From Gammaproteobacteria bacterium (lineage in GTDB: Bacteria > Pseudomonadota > Gammaproteobacteria > PS1 > Pseudothioglobaceae), in contig JAQWRQ010000016.1 of the NCBI GenBank assembly GCA_029243595.1, positions 1-40,827 of the forward strand: a stretch of DNA of 40,827 nt, given 5' to 3'. The notes below the pieces were generated by a model. It searched no databases, was not told where the DNA came from, and saw only the letters and a program-made list of their open reading frames with translations. The translations under genes and the position numbers were made by a program. This document shows positions 21,081 through 29,641 of this stretch, piece by piece (within the stretch, counting starts at the first letter, position 1; the number at the start of each line of letters is the position of its first letter).

Positions 21081-21899
21081 TTAAAGCTTAGCGCCCCAAT
21101 GTAACTTTGAGCGAATAATCTCAAAATAATCATAATTCTGCGGATGCAGTAAATGAATAAAACTGCCGTGCTGACGCACACGGATATCTTGTCCGGAAGC
21201 AATGGCCACTGAAGTTTGCCCGTCAAAGCTCACGGTTGCCCCTTCGTCAGATTCTCTTACGCGAATCACCACCTCGCTACCACCCGGCACCAAGAGCGGC
21301 CTATGACTCATGGTATGCGGGCAAATTGACACCAGACCAATGGCATTCACACCAGGGTGCATAATAGGGCCACCACTTGATAGTGCATAAGCAGTTGAGC
21401 CTGTAGGTGTGGTAACGATCAAACCATCGGCTCGCTGATTATTGACAAACTTATCATCAATAAACACATCAAACTCGATCATCTTTAAAGTTTCTTTTCG
21501 GTGAACAACCACATCGTTTAAAGCCAAATGCTGACCCAGTACATTGCCGTCTTGCTCAATCTGGCATGACAACAAACAGCGCTCTTCTTTGGTGAAATCG
21601 CCATTGAGCACTTCAGCCACAAGATCCAACATATTGTCCACTGAAACATCAGCCAAAAAGCCAAGATGGCCTAAGTTAATGCCCAAGATTGGAATATTGT
21701 TATCAACAAAAGAGCGTGCAGTGTTCAGCAAAGAGCCGTCACCGCCGACCACAATGATCAAATCGGCTTGCTCGGCAATTTGCTCTGACTCCAGCACCAC
21801 GCCCACGCCTTGCTCTTCAAGGAATGCACTAAGCTCTTCAGCCTTACCTTCGCTGACCGGGTCGTTCGGTTTAGTAATGATGCCAATGGTATTAAACAT
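21081..21899 (-). CDS. nadK: NAD kinase
   Basis: NadK phosphorylates NAD to NADP. The 272-residue protein has the catalytic GGDGS at 52-56 and the diagnostic DGLIVTTPTGSTAYALSSGG near 158-177, followed by VSICPHTMSHRPLLVP. Length is slightly below E. coli NadK (292), mostly at the N-terminus. It diverges from grpE and is first in the nadK-recN unit. No convincing promoter is visible for it in the 77-base gap. Confidence 0.96.
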   Translation of the reverse strand: MFNTIGIITKPNDPVSEGKAEELSAFLEEQGVGVVLESEQIAEQADLIIVVGGDGSLLNTARSFVDNNIPILGINLGHLGFLADVSVDNMLDLVAEVLNGDFTKEERCLLSCQIEQDGNVLGQHLALNDVVVHRKETLKMIEFDVFIDDKFVNNQRADGLIVTTPTGSTAYALSSGGPIMHPGVNAIGLVSICPHTMSHRPLLVPGGSEVVIRVRESDEGATVSFDGQTSVAIASGQDIRVRQHGSFIHLLHPQNYDYFEIIRSKLHWGAKL

Positions 21900-21915
21900 A
21901 GTTAATTTATTGCTG

Positions 21916-21942
21916 TTGATTTATTTAAAATAGCCCCTATAT
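21916..21942 (+). promoter_or_regulatory. Heat-shock (sigma-32)-like promoter of grpE
   Basis: TTGATT (21916-21921), a 12-base spacer and CCCCTATAT (21934-21942) resemble the sigma-32 consensus (CTTGAAA and CCCCATnT). A sigma-70 reading is also possible, with TTGATT and TATATA at 21938-21943 spaced by 16. The start codon follows 34 bases later. E. coli grpE is sigma-32 controlled, which fits. Confidence 0.6.
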
Positions 21943-21976
21943 AACGAATACAAATATACATGAGTTGAGCATTAAA

Positions 21977-22522
21977 ATGACAAAAAAGAAAGCACAAGAA
22001 GAAGCAGTTGAAAAAGCAGAAGACGAGAACGTTACACAAGCAGTAAAAGACGAACAAGAAAACGACTTACAAACACAATTAGAAGAAGCGCAACAATCCG
22101 CCAAAGACAACTGGGACAAAGTACTCAGATCCCAAGCGGAAATGGAAAACCTCAAACGTCGTAACGCCAAAGACCTTGAAAACGCACACAAATTTGCCCT
22201 TGATGGTTTTGTAAAAGCACTACTTGAAGTCAAAGACTCTTTAACCATGGGTCTTAAAACTGCCAATGAAGAGAAAGCCACGATTGAACACATTATTGAA
22301 GGTCTAGAAATGACTGACAAGGTGTTTTTGTCTACCATGGAAAAATTTGGTGTTGAATCTGTTAACCCTGAAGGTGAAGCCTTTAACCCGGAGCTCCATG
22401 AAGCAGTGACTATGGTGCCAATGCCAGACAAAGAATCTAACTCAGTGTTTGAAGTGGTACAAATTGGCTTTACGCTTAACGGTCGTTTAGTGCGCCCAGC
22501 AATGGTGGTTGTGGTTCAGTAA
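21977..22522 (+). CDS. grpE: Nucleotide exchange factor GrpE
   Basis: GrpE releases ADP from DnaK in the Hsp70 cycle. The 181-residue protein has a charged N-terminal tail rich in Glu, Gln and Lys (1-45), the long dimerising helix (about 45-95, [21 protein letters not shown]), and the C-terminal beta domain with [18 protein letters not shown] and the ending [11 protein letters not shown]. An upstream TTG at 21965 is in frame, but the ATG at 21977 gives the usual MTKKK start. No strong ribosome site is visible. dnaK and dnaJ are not adjacent. Confidence 0.95.
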   Translation: MTKKKAQEEAVEKAEDENVTQAVKDEQENDLQTQLEEAQQSAKDNWDKVLRSQAEMENLKRRNAKDLENAHKFALDGFVKALLEVKDSLTMGLKTANEEKATIEHIIEGLEMTDKVFLSTMEKFGVESVNPEGEAFNPELHEAVTMVPMPDKESNSVFEVVQIGFTLNGRLVRPAMVVVVQ

Positions 22523-22610
22523 ATCAACAATAAAAATTTCGGAAATAATAGATACGACCATAAAAAATACATTTAAAACCCTAATTCACGGCATAAATAA
22601 CGCTCGTTTG

Positions 22611-22632
22611 CCCTGAAAACAGGGTGTTTTTA
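22611..22632 (+). terminator. Terminator after grpE
   Basis: CCCTG, loop AAAA and CAGGG (22611-22624) form a compact hairpin followed by TGTTTTTA. It lies 88 bases beyond the grpE stop. The stem is short, so termination may be partial. Confidence 0.65.
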
Positions 22633-22687
22633 CACTGCAAACCAAAAATTCCGGAAATTTTAACAATGACGCAAAAAATAGCTTAAA

Positions 22688-22716
22688 TTGTATACATCAT
22701 AGTTCTATGATATAAT
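22688..22716 (+). promoter_or_regulatory. adk promoter with palindrome in the spacer
   Basis: TTGTAT (22688-22693), a 17-base spacer and TATAAT (22711-22716) form a promoter, strengthened by an extended -10 TGA. The perfect inverted repeat ATCATAG-TT-CTATGAT (22696-22711) fills the spacer and touches the -10 box. This is a typical place for a repressor or a MerR-type regulator to bind. Confidence 0.7.
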
Positions 22717-22796
22717 TTTCGCTCGATTTTGATCTCAAATTTTTTTAAAAAAATGAGGTTGGATTTTTTTATTAACTTATTTTCCAAGGAAACAAT

Positions 22797-23435
22797 ATGA
22801 AATTAATTCTTTTAGGTGCACCAGGCGCTGGCAAGGGTACTGTTGCAAAATTACTAACCAAAATTGATGGTTCAGTTCAAATCTCTACAGGTGACATCTT
22901 ACGTGGCGCAGTAGCGGCTGGCACGGAGCTAGGTAAACAAGCTCAAGCAGCAATGAAAGCAGGTGACCTAGTCTCTGACGATTTAATCATGGGCATCATG
23001 GAAGAGCGCCTTAAAGAAGACGATTGTAAATCTGGCTACTTGTTAGATGGTTTCCCACGTACGATTCCACAAGCTGAAGCATTAAAAGCATTACTTGAAA
23101 AAATGGGTGAAAAACTTGACGCTGCGGTTGAAATCCAAGTACCACGTGATGTGATTCTTGATCGTTTAACAACGCGTCGTACTTGTGAAGATTGTGGCGC
23201 AATTTACAACACTAAGTCTAACCCAACTAAAGTTGAAGGCGTATGTGACAAGTGTGGTGGCCCTGCAGTACAACGTGAAGATGAAACTGTCGAGGCAATC
23301 AGCAACCGTTTGAACGTATACAACGACCAAACAGCGCCTTTGGTTGGTTTTTACGACAACGAAGGCTTATTACTTAGCGTAGATGCAACGTCGTCTCAAG
23401 CGGTAATTGATGCTATTCAAACGAAGATTAGCTAA
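22797..23435 (+). CDS. adk: Adenylate kinase with four-cysteine LID
   Basis: Adk interconverts AMP, ADP and ATP. The 212-residue protein has the P-loop GAPGAGKGT at 8-16, the AMP-binding region STGDILRGAV, and YLLDGFPRT near 81-89. The LID domain carries CxxC-x16-CxxC (Cys130, Cys133, Cys150, Cys153), so it probably binds zinc. E. coli Adk lacks these cysteines; the zinc form is best known from Gram-positive bacteria. AAGGA precedes the ATG by 6 bases. The gene has its own promoter and terminators. Confidence 0.97.
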   Translation: MKLILLGAPGAGKGTVAKLLTKIDGSVQISTGDILRGAVAAGTELGKQAQAAMKAGDLVSDDLIMGIMEERLKEDDCKSGYLLDGFPRTIPQAEALKALLEKMGEKLDAAVEIQVPRDVILDRLTTRRTCEDCGAIYNTKSNPTKVEGVCDKCGGPAVQREDETVEAISNRLNVYNDQTAPLVGFYDNEGLLLSVDATSSQAVIDAIQTKIS

Positions 23436-23443
23436 AAAACCTT

Positions 23444-23472
23444 CTAAGCTATTTAGTGATTAAATAGCTTAG
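23444..23472. repeat. Perfect 12-bp hairpin after adk
   Basis: CTAAGCTATTTA (23444-23455) and TAAATAGCTTAG (23461-23472) pair fully around a five-base loop, 8 bases past the adk stop. No T-run follows. It may protect the adk mRNA 3' end or work with the terminator just downstream. Confidence 0.65.
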
Positions 23473-23484
23473 TCGTTAAAAACT

Positions 23485-23521
23485 AAAAACCCTTGGGTGT
23501 GAAAACATTCAGGGGTTTTTT
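23485..23521 (+). terminator. Terminator after adk
   Basis: AAAAACCCTTG and CAGGGGTTTTT pair with one G-T wobble around a loop that has weak internal pairing. The stem ends in a run of six T. It lies 50 bases after the adk stop, just upstream of the dsbD promoter, and separates the two genes. Confidence 0.8.
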
Positions 23522-23541
23522 GCATTTAAAGGCATGGGTGT

Positions 23542-23570
23542 TTGTCTTAGAGACTCTTATGGCTTATAAT
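23542..23570 (+). promoter_or_regulatory. Promoter of dsbD
   Basis: TTGTCT (23542-23547) and a perfect TATAAT (23565-23570) are separated by 17 bases. Transcription should start near 23577. This is downstream of the ATG at 23559 but upstream of the TTG at 23598, so the promoter helps to fix the dsbD start. Confidence 0.7.
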
Positions 23571-23597
23571 GAAACGTCTAGTACTTGGGAGAGAGCC

Positions 23598-25847
23598 TTG
23601 AAGCGATTATTATTGCCACTATTTTTATTGTTATTTTCTGTTTTTGCACAAGCAGAAAATGATTTGTTGCCTGCCGACGAGGCATTTAAATTTAAAGCTA
23701 AAGTGGTTAATGACGAAATACTGCTTACTTGGAATATTGCAAAAGGATATTATCTTTATAAAGAAAAGATCAAAATTTCTTCGGATTATTCTACTCAGCT
23801 AGGCACCGCAAAGTTTCCAAAAGCCAAAGTTAAAAATGACGAATTTTTTGGCAGAATAGGGGTTTATCGCAATAGCGCTGTGGTGGCCGTTCCTGTGCTT
23901 GAAGGCGATGCAAGATCAGTTTTATTAAACGTTACTTTCCAAGGGTGTGCAGATCTAGGTGTGTGTTATCCGCCGATCACAAAATCAGTGGCGCTTGATA
24001 TTAGCAATATCCATAGCCCATCACTGGTTGACAATGCGCTCAGCATATTGTCTAAGGCAAAAACCAAAGTCAGCTCTGTTGTAGAAAAAGTAGTGCCGGT
24101 TTCTGACGAGCCACTGCCTGCCGACGAGGCGTTTGCTTTTTCTGTTATTGCCATAGATGCCAACACACTGATGGTCAGTTGGAACATTCACCCAGAGTAT
24201 TACTTATATCACGATAAATTTTTCATTGAGACCCTGGGCGCTGAAATTGGTGACGTGATTTTTCCTAAGGGCAAAGAAAAAGACGATCCTTTATTTGGCA
24301 AAGTTCAAATTCATAAAGGCCAACTCAATGTTGAAATTCCACTTAAAAATATTCAATCAACACCGATTACTTTTATCGCCAAATATCAAGGTTGTTGGCT
24401 GGGTGGTATTTGTTATCCACCGTTAGAAAAAACCACCGACATTGTGTTGCCAATTCAAGGTGCTCAGCCCATTATCAATACACCCAAACCCGCAGTAACG
24501 ACTAGCAATAACAATATAGTCGTAAACACAGCTGTAAATACTGAGGCGGTTGAACTAAATGAAACTGACCAAATTGCAGCCTTACTGCAACAAGATAATA
24601 TTTTCTTGGTTTTAGCCAGCTTCTTTGGTTTTGGCTTGTTGCTCTCATTAACGCCTTGCGTGTTCCCAATGATCCCAATTCTATCGGGTATTATTGTTGG
24701 GCAAAAAGGCGAGGTCAGCACACAAAAAGCACTGATTATGTCAATTGTATTTGTACTGGCAATGAGTGTGACTTACTCTGTTGCCGGCGTACTCGCAGGC
24801 TATTTTGGTGAAAACTTACAAGTGCTGTTCCAAACCCCTTGGGTGCTGGTGGTATTCGCCCTGGTGTTTGTTGCTTTAGCACTCTCCATGTTTGGCTATT
24901 ACGAGATTCAACTACCGGCTAGCTTGCAAAACAAAATTTCTAAGATCAGCAATAAACAAGAAGGTGGGCATTTAATTAGTGTTGCCATTATGGGCTTCTT
25001 GTCTGCGCTGATTGTTGGCCCTTGTGTTGCGCCACCGTTAGCAGGTGCGTTGATTTACATTGGTCAGACGGGTGATGCTCTGCTTGGTGGTGTGTCTCTA
25101 TTTGTGATGAGTTTGGGCATGGGTGCACCGCTAATCGCTATTGGTGCCGGTGTCAGCAAACTACCTAAAGCAGGTGGCTGGATGGACAACATCAAATACA
25201 TATTTGGTGTCTTGATGCTGGCCGTGGCTATTTGGCTACTAGACCGCATCACCTCTCAAGTGGTGTCGCTTGCACTGTGGGCAACTTTATTTAGTTTCTC
25301 TCCAATTGCGATGGGTGTGCTCAATTCACTCACCAATACACCAACACCATGGCAACGTATTTTTAAAGCCATTGGCCTGCTAGTGTTGGCTTACGGTATC
25401 CTGCTTTGGGGCTTAGTGGCTCGTGGTGGTGGCGACATGCTAGCACCACTATCCGGCTATGGCAACGGCGCCCAAGTGGAGCAAGTGCATGTTAAGTTTG
25501 AAAAAATTAAATCAAACAAAGACCTTGATCAAGCACTGCTTAGAGCTAAAGCTAATAGCCAAATTGTGATGCTTGATTTCTACGCTGATTGGTGTATTTC
25601 TTGTAAAGAACTAGAGCGCTTCGTATTCTCAAATACTGGTGTGGTTAATAAAATGCAAAATGTGATTGCATTACAAGCAGATGTTACTGCCAACGATACC
25701 GCTGACAAAGCATTAATGGCTCGCTTTAATATCATTGGGCCGCCGGCAATTTTGTTTTTCAAAAATGGTATCGAGAATCGCCCACAACGTATTGTTGGCG
25801 ATATTAATGCACAGGGTTTCCTTGAACACTTGAGAAAATCTCAATAA
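23598..25847 (+). CDS. dsbD: Thiol:disulfide interchange protein DsbD with duplicated alpha domain
   Basis: DsbD carries reducing power from cytoplasmic thioredoxin to the periplasm. With a TTG start after GGGAG, the protein is 749 residues and opens with a clean signal peptide (MKRLLLPLFLLLFSVFAQA). Two tandem alpha domains follow (about 20-140 and 170-290). Each keeps the cysteine pair: Cys117/Cys123 (QGCADLGVCYPP) and Cys266/Cys272 (QGCWLGGICYPP). The membrane beta domain has Cys354 (LTPCVFPMIP) and Cys476 (VGPCVAPPL). The C-terminal thioredoxin domain has WCISC (Cys666, Cys669). E. coli DsbD has one alpha domain in 565 residues. Longer starts upstream would spoil the signal peptide and lie before the predicted transcript start. 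Confidence 0.93.
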   Translation: MKRLLLPLFLLLFSVFAQAENDLLPADEAFKFKAKVVNDEILLTWNIAKGYYLYKEKIKISSDYSTQLGTAKFPKAKVKNDEFFGRIGVYRNSAVVAVPVLEGDARSVLLNVTFQGCADLGVCYPPITKSVALDISNIHSPSLVDNALSILSKAKTKVSSVVEKVVPVSDEPLPADEAFAFSVIAIDANTLMVSWNIHPEYYLYHDKFFIETLGAEIGDVIFPKGKEKDDPLFGKVQIHKGQLNVEIPLKNIQSTPITFIAKYQGCWLGGICYPPLEKTTDIVLPIQGAQPIINTPKPAVTTSNNNIVVNTAVNTEAVELNETDQIAALLQQDNIFLVLASFFGFGLLLSLTPCVFPMIPILSGIIVGQKGEVSTQKALIMSIVFVLAMSVTYSVAGVLAGYFGENLQVLFQTPWVLVVFALVFVALALSMFGYYEIQLPASLQNKISKISNKQEGGHLISVAIMGFLSALIVGPCVAPPLAGALIYIGQTGDALLGGVSLFVMSLGMGAPLIAIGAGVSKLPKAGGWMDNIKYIFGVLMLAVAIWLLDRITSQVVSLALWATLFSFSPIAMGVLNSLTNTPTPWQRIFKAIGLLVLAYGILLWGLVARGGGDMLAPLSGYGNGAQVEQVHVKFEKIKSNKDLDQALLRAKANSQIVMLDFYADWCISCKELERFVFSNTGVVNKMQNVIALQADVTANDTADKALMARFNIIGPPAILFFKNGIENRPQRIVGDINAQGFLEHLRKSQ

Positions 25848-25877
25848 TACTTGAGGAAATCTCAATAATACTTAAGG
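25836..25877. repeat. Tandem 21-base duplication over the dsbD stop
   Basis: Two adjacent 21-base units (25836-25856 and 25857-25877) differ at one base and begin AAATCTCAATAATACTT. A third partial unit (AAATCAC) follows. Because 21 is divisible by three, the last dsbD codons and stop are repeated in frame; the second copy is untranslated. Confidence 0.8.
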
Positions 25878-25938
25878 AAATCACTAAAGATTGTGTAGTT
25901 AAAATGCTGATAAAGCCTTCTAACATACGTGATGTTGG

Positions 25939-25947
25939 TGGTAAAAT
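25939..25947 (+). promoter_or_regulatory. Extended -10 promoter for the aroQ operon
   Basis: TGGTAAAAT lies 30 bases before the aroQ ATG. It is identical in sequence, and nearly identical in distance, to the element before rpmH. It would drive the long aroQ-to-ubiB gene run. No clear -35 box is visible. Confidence 0.45.
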
Positions 25948-25977
25948 CAGTTTTATTTAACAACCCTGGTTACAATA

Positions 25978-26418
25978 ATGGATATTTTGCTACTAAATGG
26001 TCCAAACCTCAATATGTTAGGCACACGTGAGCCTGATCATTATGGTGCGCAAACTTTAGAAGATATTGTAAATCATGCAACCGATATTGCAACGCAGGCT
26101 GGTTTAACACTTGGTCATCATCAAGATAATGCAGAAGTCGGGCTGATTGATCGTATTCATCAAGCGCACAAAGACGGTGTTAAATATATTATTATCAACC
26201 CAGCAGCCTTCACGCACACTTCGGTAGCACTGCGTGATGCAGTGTTGGCAGTTGATATTCCGTTCACTGAAATTCACTTGTCTAATGTATACAAGCGTGA
26301 GGAATTTCGCTCTAAATCATATTTTTCAGACATTGCACAAGGGGTGATTTCTGGCTTTGGCGCACAAGGCTATGAATTCGCAATGAATGCAGCAATTAAA
26401 CACATTCAAAAAACATAA
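25978..26418 (+). CDS. aroQ: 3-dehydroquinate dehydratase, type II
   Basis: AroQ makes 3-dehydroshikimate in the shikimate pathway. The 146-residue protein has the type II plan: [19 protein letters not shown] with the catalytic tyrosine at Tyr22, [16 protein letters not shown], and [14 protein letters not shown]. It is first in the run with accB-accC, a pairing typical of gammaproteobacteria. The stop is 17 bases before the accB start. Confidence 0.97.
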   Translation: MDILLLNGPNLNMLGTREPDHYGAQTLEDIVNHATDIATQAGLTLGHHQDNAEVGLIDRIHQAHKDGVKYIIINPAAFTHTSVALRDAVLAVDIPFTEIHLSNVYKREEFRSKSYFSDIAQGVISGFGAQGYEFAMNAAIKHIQKT

Positions 26419-26435
26419 AAAAAGGGGAATAAAAA

Positions 26436-26888
26436 ATGGACATTCGTAAAGTAAAAAAACTAATGGAGCTGTTAGAGCAGTCTGGCATGGCAGAGATTGA
26501 AATTCACGAAGGTGAGGAGTCAGTTCGTATCTCTCGTTATGGTGATGCACCTATCGCAGCTGCACCAGTAGCAATGGCTGCGCCTGTCGTGGCACCAGCT
26601 ATAGCAGCTGCACCGGTAGAAGCAGCCGCTGAAGAATCAGCACCAGCTATTGATGGCCATCCAATTACCTCACCAATGGTTGGCACTTATTATGGTGCAG
26701 CATCACCAACGTCTGAAGCCTTTGTTAAGGTCGGCCAGCATGTCAACCAAGGTGATACGATCTGTATTGTTGAAGCAATGAAAATCATGAACCAGATTGA
26801 GGCTGATCAGTCAGGTACAGTGACAGAGATTTCTTGCAATGACGGCGATGCCGTTGAATTTGGCCAAACTCTGGTTGTAATCCAATGA
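26436..26888 (+). CDS. accB: Biotin carboxyl carrier protein of acetyl-CoA carboxylase
   Basis: AccB carries the biotin that shuttles CO2 in the first step of fatty acid synthesis. The 150-residue protein has an N-terminal helix region (1-36), an Ala/Pro/Val-rich flexible linker (about 38-70) and the biotinyl domain (about 75-150). Biotin is attached to Lys116 in [16 protein letters not shown] precedes the ATG. The stop overlaps the accC start (ATGA). Confidence 0.97.
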   Translation: MDIRKVKKLMELLEQSGMAEIEIHEGEESVRISRYGDAPIAAAPVAMAAPVVAPAIAAAPVEAAAEESAPAIDGHPITSPMVGTYYGAASPTSEAFVKVGQHVNQGDTICIVEAMKIMNQIEADQSGTVTEISCNDGDAVEFGQTLVVIQ

Positions 26889-28252
26889 ACTCGATGAATA
26901 AAATTCAGAAAGTTTTAATCGCCAACCGTGGTGAAATCGCCTTGCGTATTTTGCGTGCTTGTAAGGGGCTAGGCATTAAAACTGTGGCTGTTTATTCAAC
27001 AGCAGATAAGTGCTTAAAACACGTGCGCTTGGCAGACGAGTCTGTGTGTATTGGACCACACCCTTCTACAGACAGTTATTTAAACATTCCAGCACTCATC
27101 AGTGCCGCCGAAGTAACACATGCGGATGCCATTCACCCCGGCTATGGCTTTTTGTCTGAAAATGCTGATTTTGCACAACGTGTCGAAGAAAGTGGCTTTA
27201 TTTTTATTGGCCCCAGGGCTGCAAATATTCGCGTCATGGGTGACAAAGTAGCTGCCATTGAAGCCATGCAAAAATCTAGTGTGCCTTGCGTACCAGGATC
27301 AGACGGTGCTTTGGGTACTAACGATATTGAAAACATGGAGATTGCAAGGGGTATTGGCCTACCAATCATCATTAAAGCTTCTGGTGGTGGTGGTGGTCGT
27401 GGCATGCAAGTGGTAGAAAAAGAAGAAGATTTACTCGGTTCAATTGAGCTTGCCAAGTCTGAAGGCTTAAGTTTTTTTGGCAATGCAGAAGTCTATATGG
27501 AAAAATTCTTAACCACACCTAGACATGTTGAAATTCAAGTATTAGCAGACGAGCACGGTAATGCCGTACACCTTGGTGAGCGTGATTGCTCTATGCAACG
27601 TCGCCACCAAAAAGTAGTGGAAGAGGCGCCAGCACCAGGTATTACACCCGAACTGCGCAACAAGATTGGTGCAGTTTGTGCTGAGGCGTGTAAAGCGATT
27701 AATTATCGAGGCGCAGGCACGTTTGAATTCTTGTTTGAGAACGACGAGTTCTATTTCATTGAAATGAACACCCGTGTTCAAGTAGAACATCCGGTTACTG
27801 AAATGATTACCGGCATTGATATCGTACGCGAACAAATCATGATTGCCGATGGCCAAAAACTGTCTTTCACACAGGACGATGTAGAAATTAAAGGCCATTC
27901 AGTTGAGTGTCGTATCAATGCAGAAGATCCAAATAACTTTATGCCATCACCTGGAACAATTACCCAATACCATGTGGCTGGTGGTTTAGGTGTGCGCGTT
28001 GACTCACATGTTTACAACGGCTATATGGTTCCGCCGCACTATGACTCAATGATTGGAAAGCTTATTACTTTTGCCGATACACGTATCGGCGCCATCATCA
28101 AAATGCAAAATGCACTCGATGAAATGGTGATTGATGGCATCAAAACCAACATCCCGTTACAAGCACGTATCATGGAAGATGAAACTTTCCGCGAGGGTGG
28201 TATGAACATCCACTACCTTGAAAAAATGCTTGGAGATCTCACTAATGATTAA
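26885..28252 (+). CDS. accC: Biotin carboxylase subunit of acetyl-CoA carboxylase
   Basis: AccC carboxylates the biotin on AccB using ATP and bicarbonate. The 455-residue protein has the N-terminal [18 protein letters not shown], the ATP-grasp glycine loop [37 protein letters not shown] in the active site, and [19 protein letters not shown]. Length is as usual. A second ATG four codons in could also serve. The end overlaps argC by 8 bases. Confidence 0.98.
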   Translation: MNSMNKIQKVLIANRGEIALRILRACKGLGIKTVAVYSTADKCLKHVRLADESVCIGPHPSTDSYLNIPALISAAEVTHADAIHPGYGFLSENADFAQRVEESGFIFIGPRAANIRVMGDKVAAIEAMQKSSVPCVPGSDGALGTNDIENMEIARGIGLPIIIKASGGGGGRGMQVVEKEEDLLGSIELAKSEGLSFFGNAEVYMEKFLTTPRHVEIQVLADEHGNAVHLGERDCSMQRRHQKVVEEAPAPGITPELRNKIGAVCAEACKAINYRGAGTFEFLFENDEFYFIEMNTRVQVEHPVTEMITGIDIVREQIMIADGQKLSFTQDDVEIKGHSVECRINAEDPNNFMPSPGTITQYHVAGGLGVRVDSHVYNGYMVPPHYDSMIGKLITFADTRIGAIIKMQNALDEMVIDGIKTNIPLQARIMEDETFREGGMNIHYLEKMLGDLTND

Positions 28253-29276
28253 AGCGGGCATCATCGGTGGCACTGGCTATACCGGCGTTGAGCTGTTGCG
28301 CCTGCTGCACAACCACGCACAGGTGGAGGTGATTGCCATTAGTTCTCGTTCAGAAGCTGGGCAACTTGTTGGTGATTTTTTCCCGTCTTTAGCGGGGCAA
28401 ACAGATTTGGCTTTTACCGCGCCCGGTGATGCAATCTTAGATGAATGCGATGTTATTTTCTTTGCAACACCGCACGGTGTTGCAATGGAAACCGCTGGTA
28501 CCTTTATTGATAAGGGTATTAAAGTTATTGATTTGGGGCCAGACTTCCGTTTGCGCGATAAAGATGAATACGCACAATGGTATGGTTTAGAAAATTTCCA
28601 AGACGATCTACTAGCATCCTCAGTGTATGGGCTTTCTGAAATCAATCGTGATCAAATTAAAGGTGCACAATTAATTGGAAACCCAGGCTGTTTTCCAACC
28701 ACTGTCTTATTGGCACTTAAGCCATTGATTGAAAATAAACTTATTGATTTGTCAAATATTATTGTCGATTCTAAAACGGGTGTAAGTGGTGCAGGTCGTG
28801 GTGCAAACCAAGCGATGCTATTATGTGAAGCCAGTGAATCTGTTAAGGCTTACGGCGTGAGCGGCCATCGCCATTACCCAGAAATAAAACAAGAATTAAG
28901 TTTATTGGCCGGCGGCGAGCCGATTGGCTTAACTTTCATTCCGCACTTAGTGCCAATGATTCGTGGCATGGAATCCACAATTTATGTGGACTTATTAGAT
29001 ACTAACACTGATGTACAATTAATACTTGAAGCTGCTTATAAAGACGAGCACTTTGTATCCGTTCTTGGCGCAGGTGTTGCAGCTGAAACGCGCAGTGTTA
29101 AATCAAGCAACTTTTGCCAAATTGCCGCACAAAAATCTGTTGGTGGTAAGTTAGTAATAACGTCCGTGATTGACAACTTAATCAAAGGTGCAGCAGGACA
29201 GGCAATACAAAACATGAACATCATGTTTGACATGGATGAAGGGCTAGGCCTAGAACAAATCGGCTTACTGCCTTAA
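28245..29276 (+). CDS. argC: N-acetyl-gamma-glutamyl-phosphate reductase
   Basis: ArgC makes N-acetylglutamate semialdehyde in arginine synthesis. The 343-residue protein starts [20 protein letters not shown], the NADP-binding fold, and has the catalytic Cys149 in [10 protein letters not shown], plus [12 protein letters not shown] with the active-site histidine. A longer in-frame start lies within accC, but GGAG sits 9 bases before the ATG at 28245. This start overlaps accC by 8 bases, so translation is likely coupled. No other arg gene is in the window. Confidence 0.96.
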   Translation: MIKAGIIGGTGYTGVELLRLLHNHAQVEVIAISSRSEAGQLVGDFFPSLAGQTDLAFTAPGDAILDECDVIFFATPHGVAMETAGTFIDKGIKVIDLGPDFRLRDKDEYAQWYGLENFQDDLLASSVYGLSEINRDQIKGAQLIGNPGCFPTTVLLALKPLIENKLIDLSNIIVDSKTGVSGAGRGANQAMLLCEASESVKAYGVSGHRHYPEIKQELSLLAGGEPIGLTFIPHLVPMIRGMESTIYVDLLDTNTDVQLILEAAYKDEHFVSVLGAGVAAETRSVKSSNFCQIAAQKSVGGKLVITSVIDNLIKGAAGQAIQNMNIMFDMDEGLGLEQIGLLP

Positions 29277-29287
29277 AGGAGATAATT

Positions 29288-29641
29288 ATGGACACAGCAC
29301 AAGTTTTAGAAGAGGCTGATATTATTTTTAGCGACTCTGCTGCTAAAAAAGTAGCCGACTTAATTGTTGAAGAAAAAAATGACGAGCTAAAACTACGCGT
29401 CTACATTACTGGTGGTGGTTGTTCTGGTTTTTCTTATGGCTTCACGTTTGATGAAAATTACAAAGAAGGTGACAGTTCTGTTGATAACAACGGCGTACGC
29501 CTTGTTGTTGACCCAATGAGCTACCAATATTTAATTGGCGCCACTGTCGACTACCTTGAAGACTTACAAGGCTCACGCTTTATTATTCACAATCCAAATG
29601 CCAAAACCACTTGTGGTTGTGGCTCATCGTTCTCAGTATGA
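29288..29641 (+). CDS. erpA: Iron-sulfur cluster insertion protein ErpA
   Basis: ErpA is an A-type carrier that hands Fe-S clusters to target proteins. The 117-residue product has the three conserved cysteines: Cys45 in [10 protein letters not shown] and Cys109/Cys111 in [11 protein letters not shown]. The segment [20 protein letters not shown] is also typical. The strong ribosome site AAAGGAG precedes the ATG. Its TGA overlaps the gltA start. ErpA rather than IscA is favoured by the opening and by the absence of isc genes nearby. Confidence 0.92.
   Translation: MDTAQVLEEADIIFSDSAAKKVADLIVEEKNDELKLRVYITGGGCSGFSYGFTFDENYKEGDSSVDNNGVRLVVDPMSYQYLIGATVDYLEDLQGSRFIIHNPNAKTTCGCGSSFSV

Larger units (their letters stand above)
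22523..22796. other. 274-base grpE-adk gap with terminator, repeats and adk promoter
   Basis: No gene is visible here. The gap holds a terminator for grpE (22611-22624), two imperfect copies of AAAAATTYCGGAAAT (near 22533 and 22645, the second almost palindromic), the adk promoter with an operator-like palindrome (22688-22716), and a T7/A7 inverted tract near 22740-22760 in the adk leader. Confidence 0.7.

Noticed and set aside
21937-22431. A 164-residue minus-strand frame opposite grpE, rich in Ser and Cys
   Set aside because: It mirrors the highly biased GrpE coding sequence, has no recognisable motif and would run through the grpE promoter.
22740-22765. T7/A7 inverted tract in the adk leader as a riboswitch or terminator
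   Set aside because: The stem is almost only A-T with no loop space, so it is more likely simple AT-rich DNA.
22523-22796. Small RNA gene in the grpE-adk gap
   Set aside because: The promoter and terminator seen there are explained by adk and grpE, and no further promoter-hairpin pair is present.
23493-23597. Longer dsbD N-terminus from upstream in-frame start codons
   Set aside because: It would begin within the adk terminator and before the predicted transcript start, and would bury the signal peptide.
27142-27898. Two minus-strand frames of over 110 residues opposite accC
   Set aside because: AccC is certain on the plus strand; the opposite frames have no protein-like conserved features.
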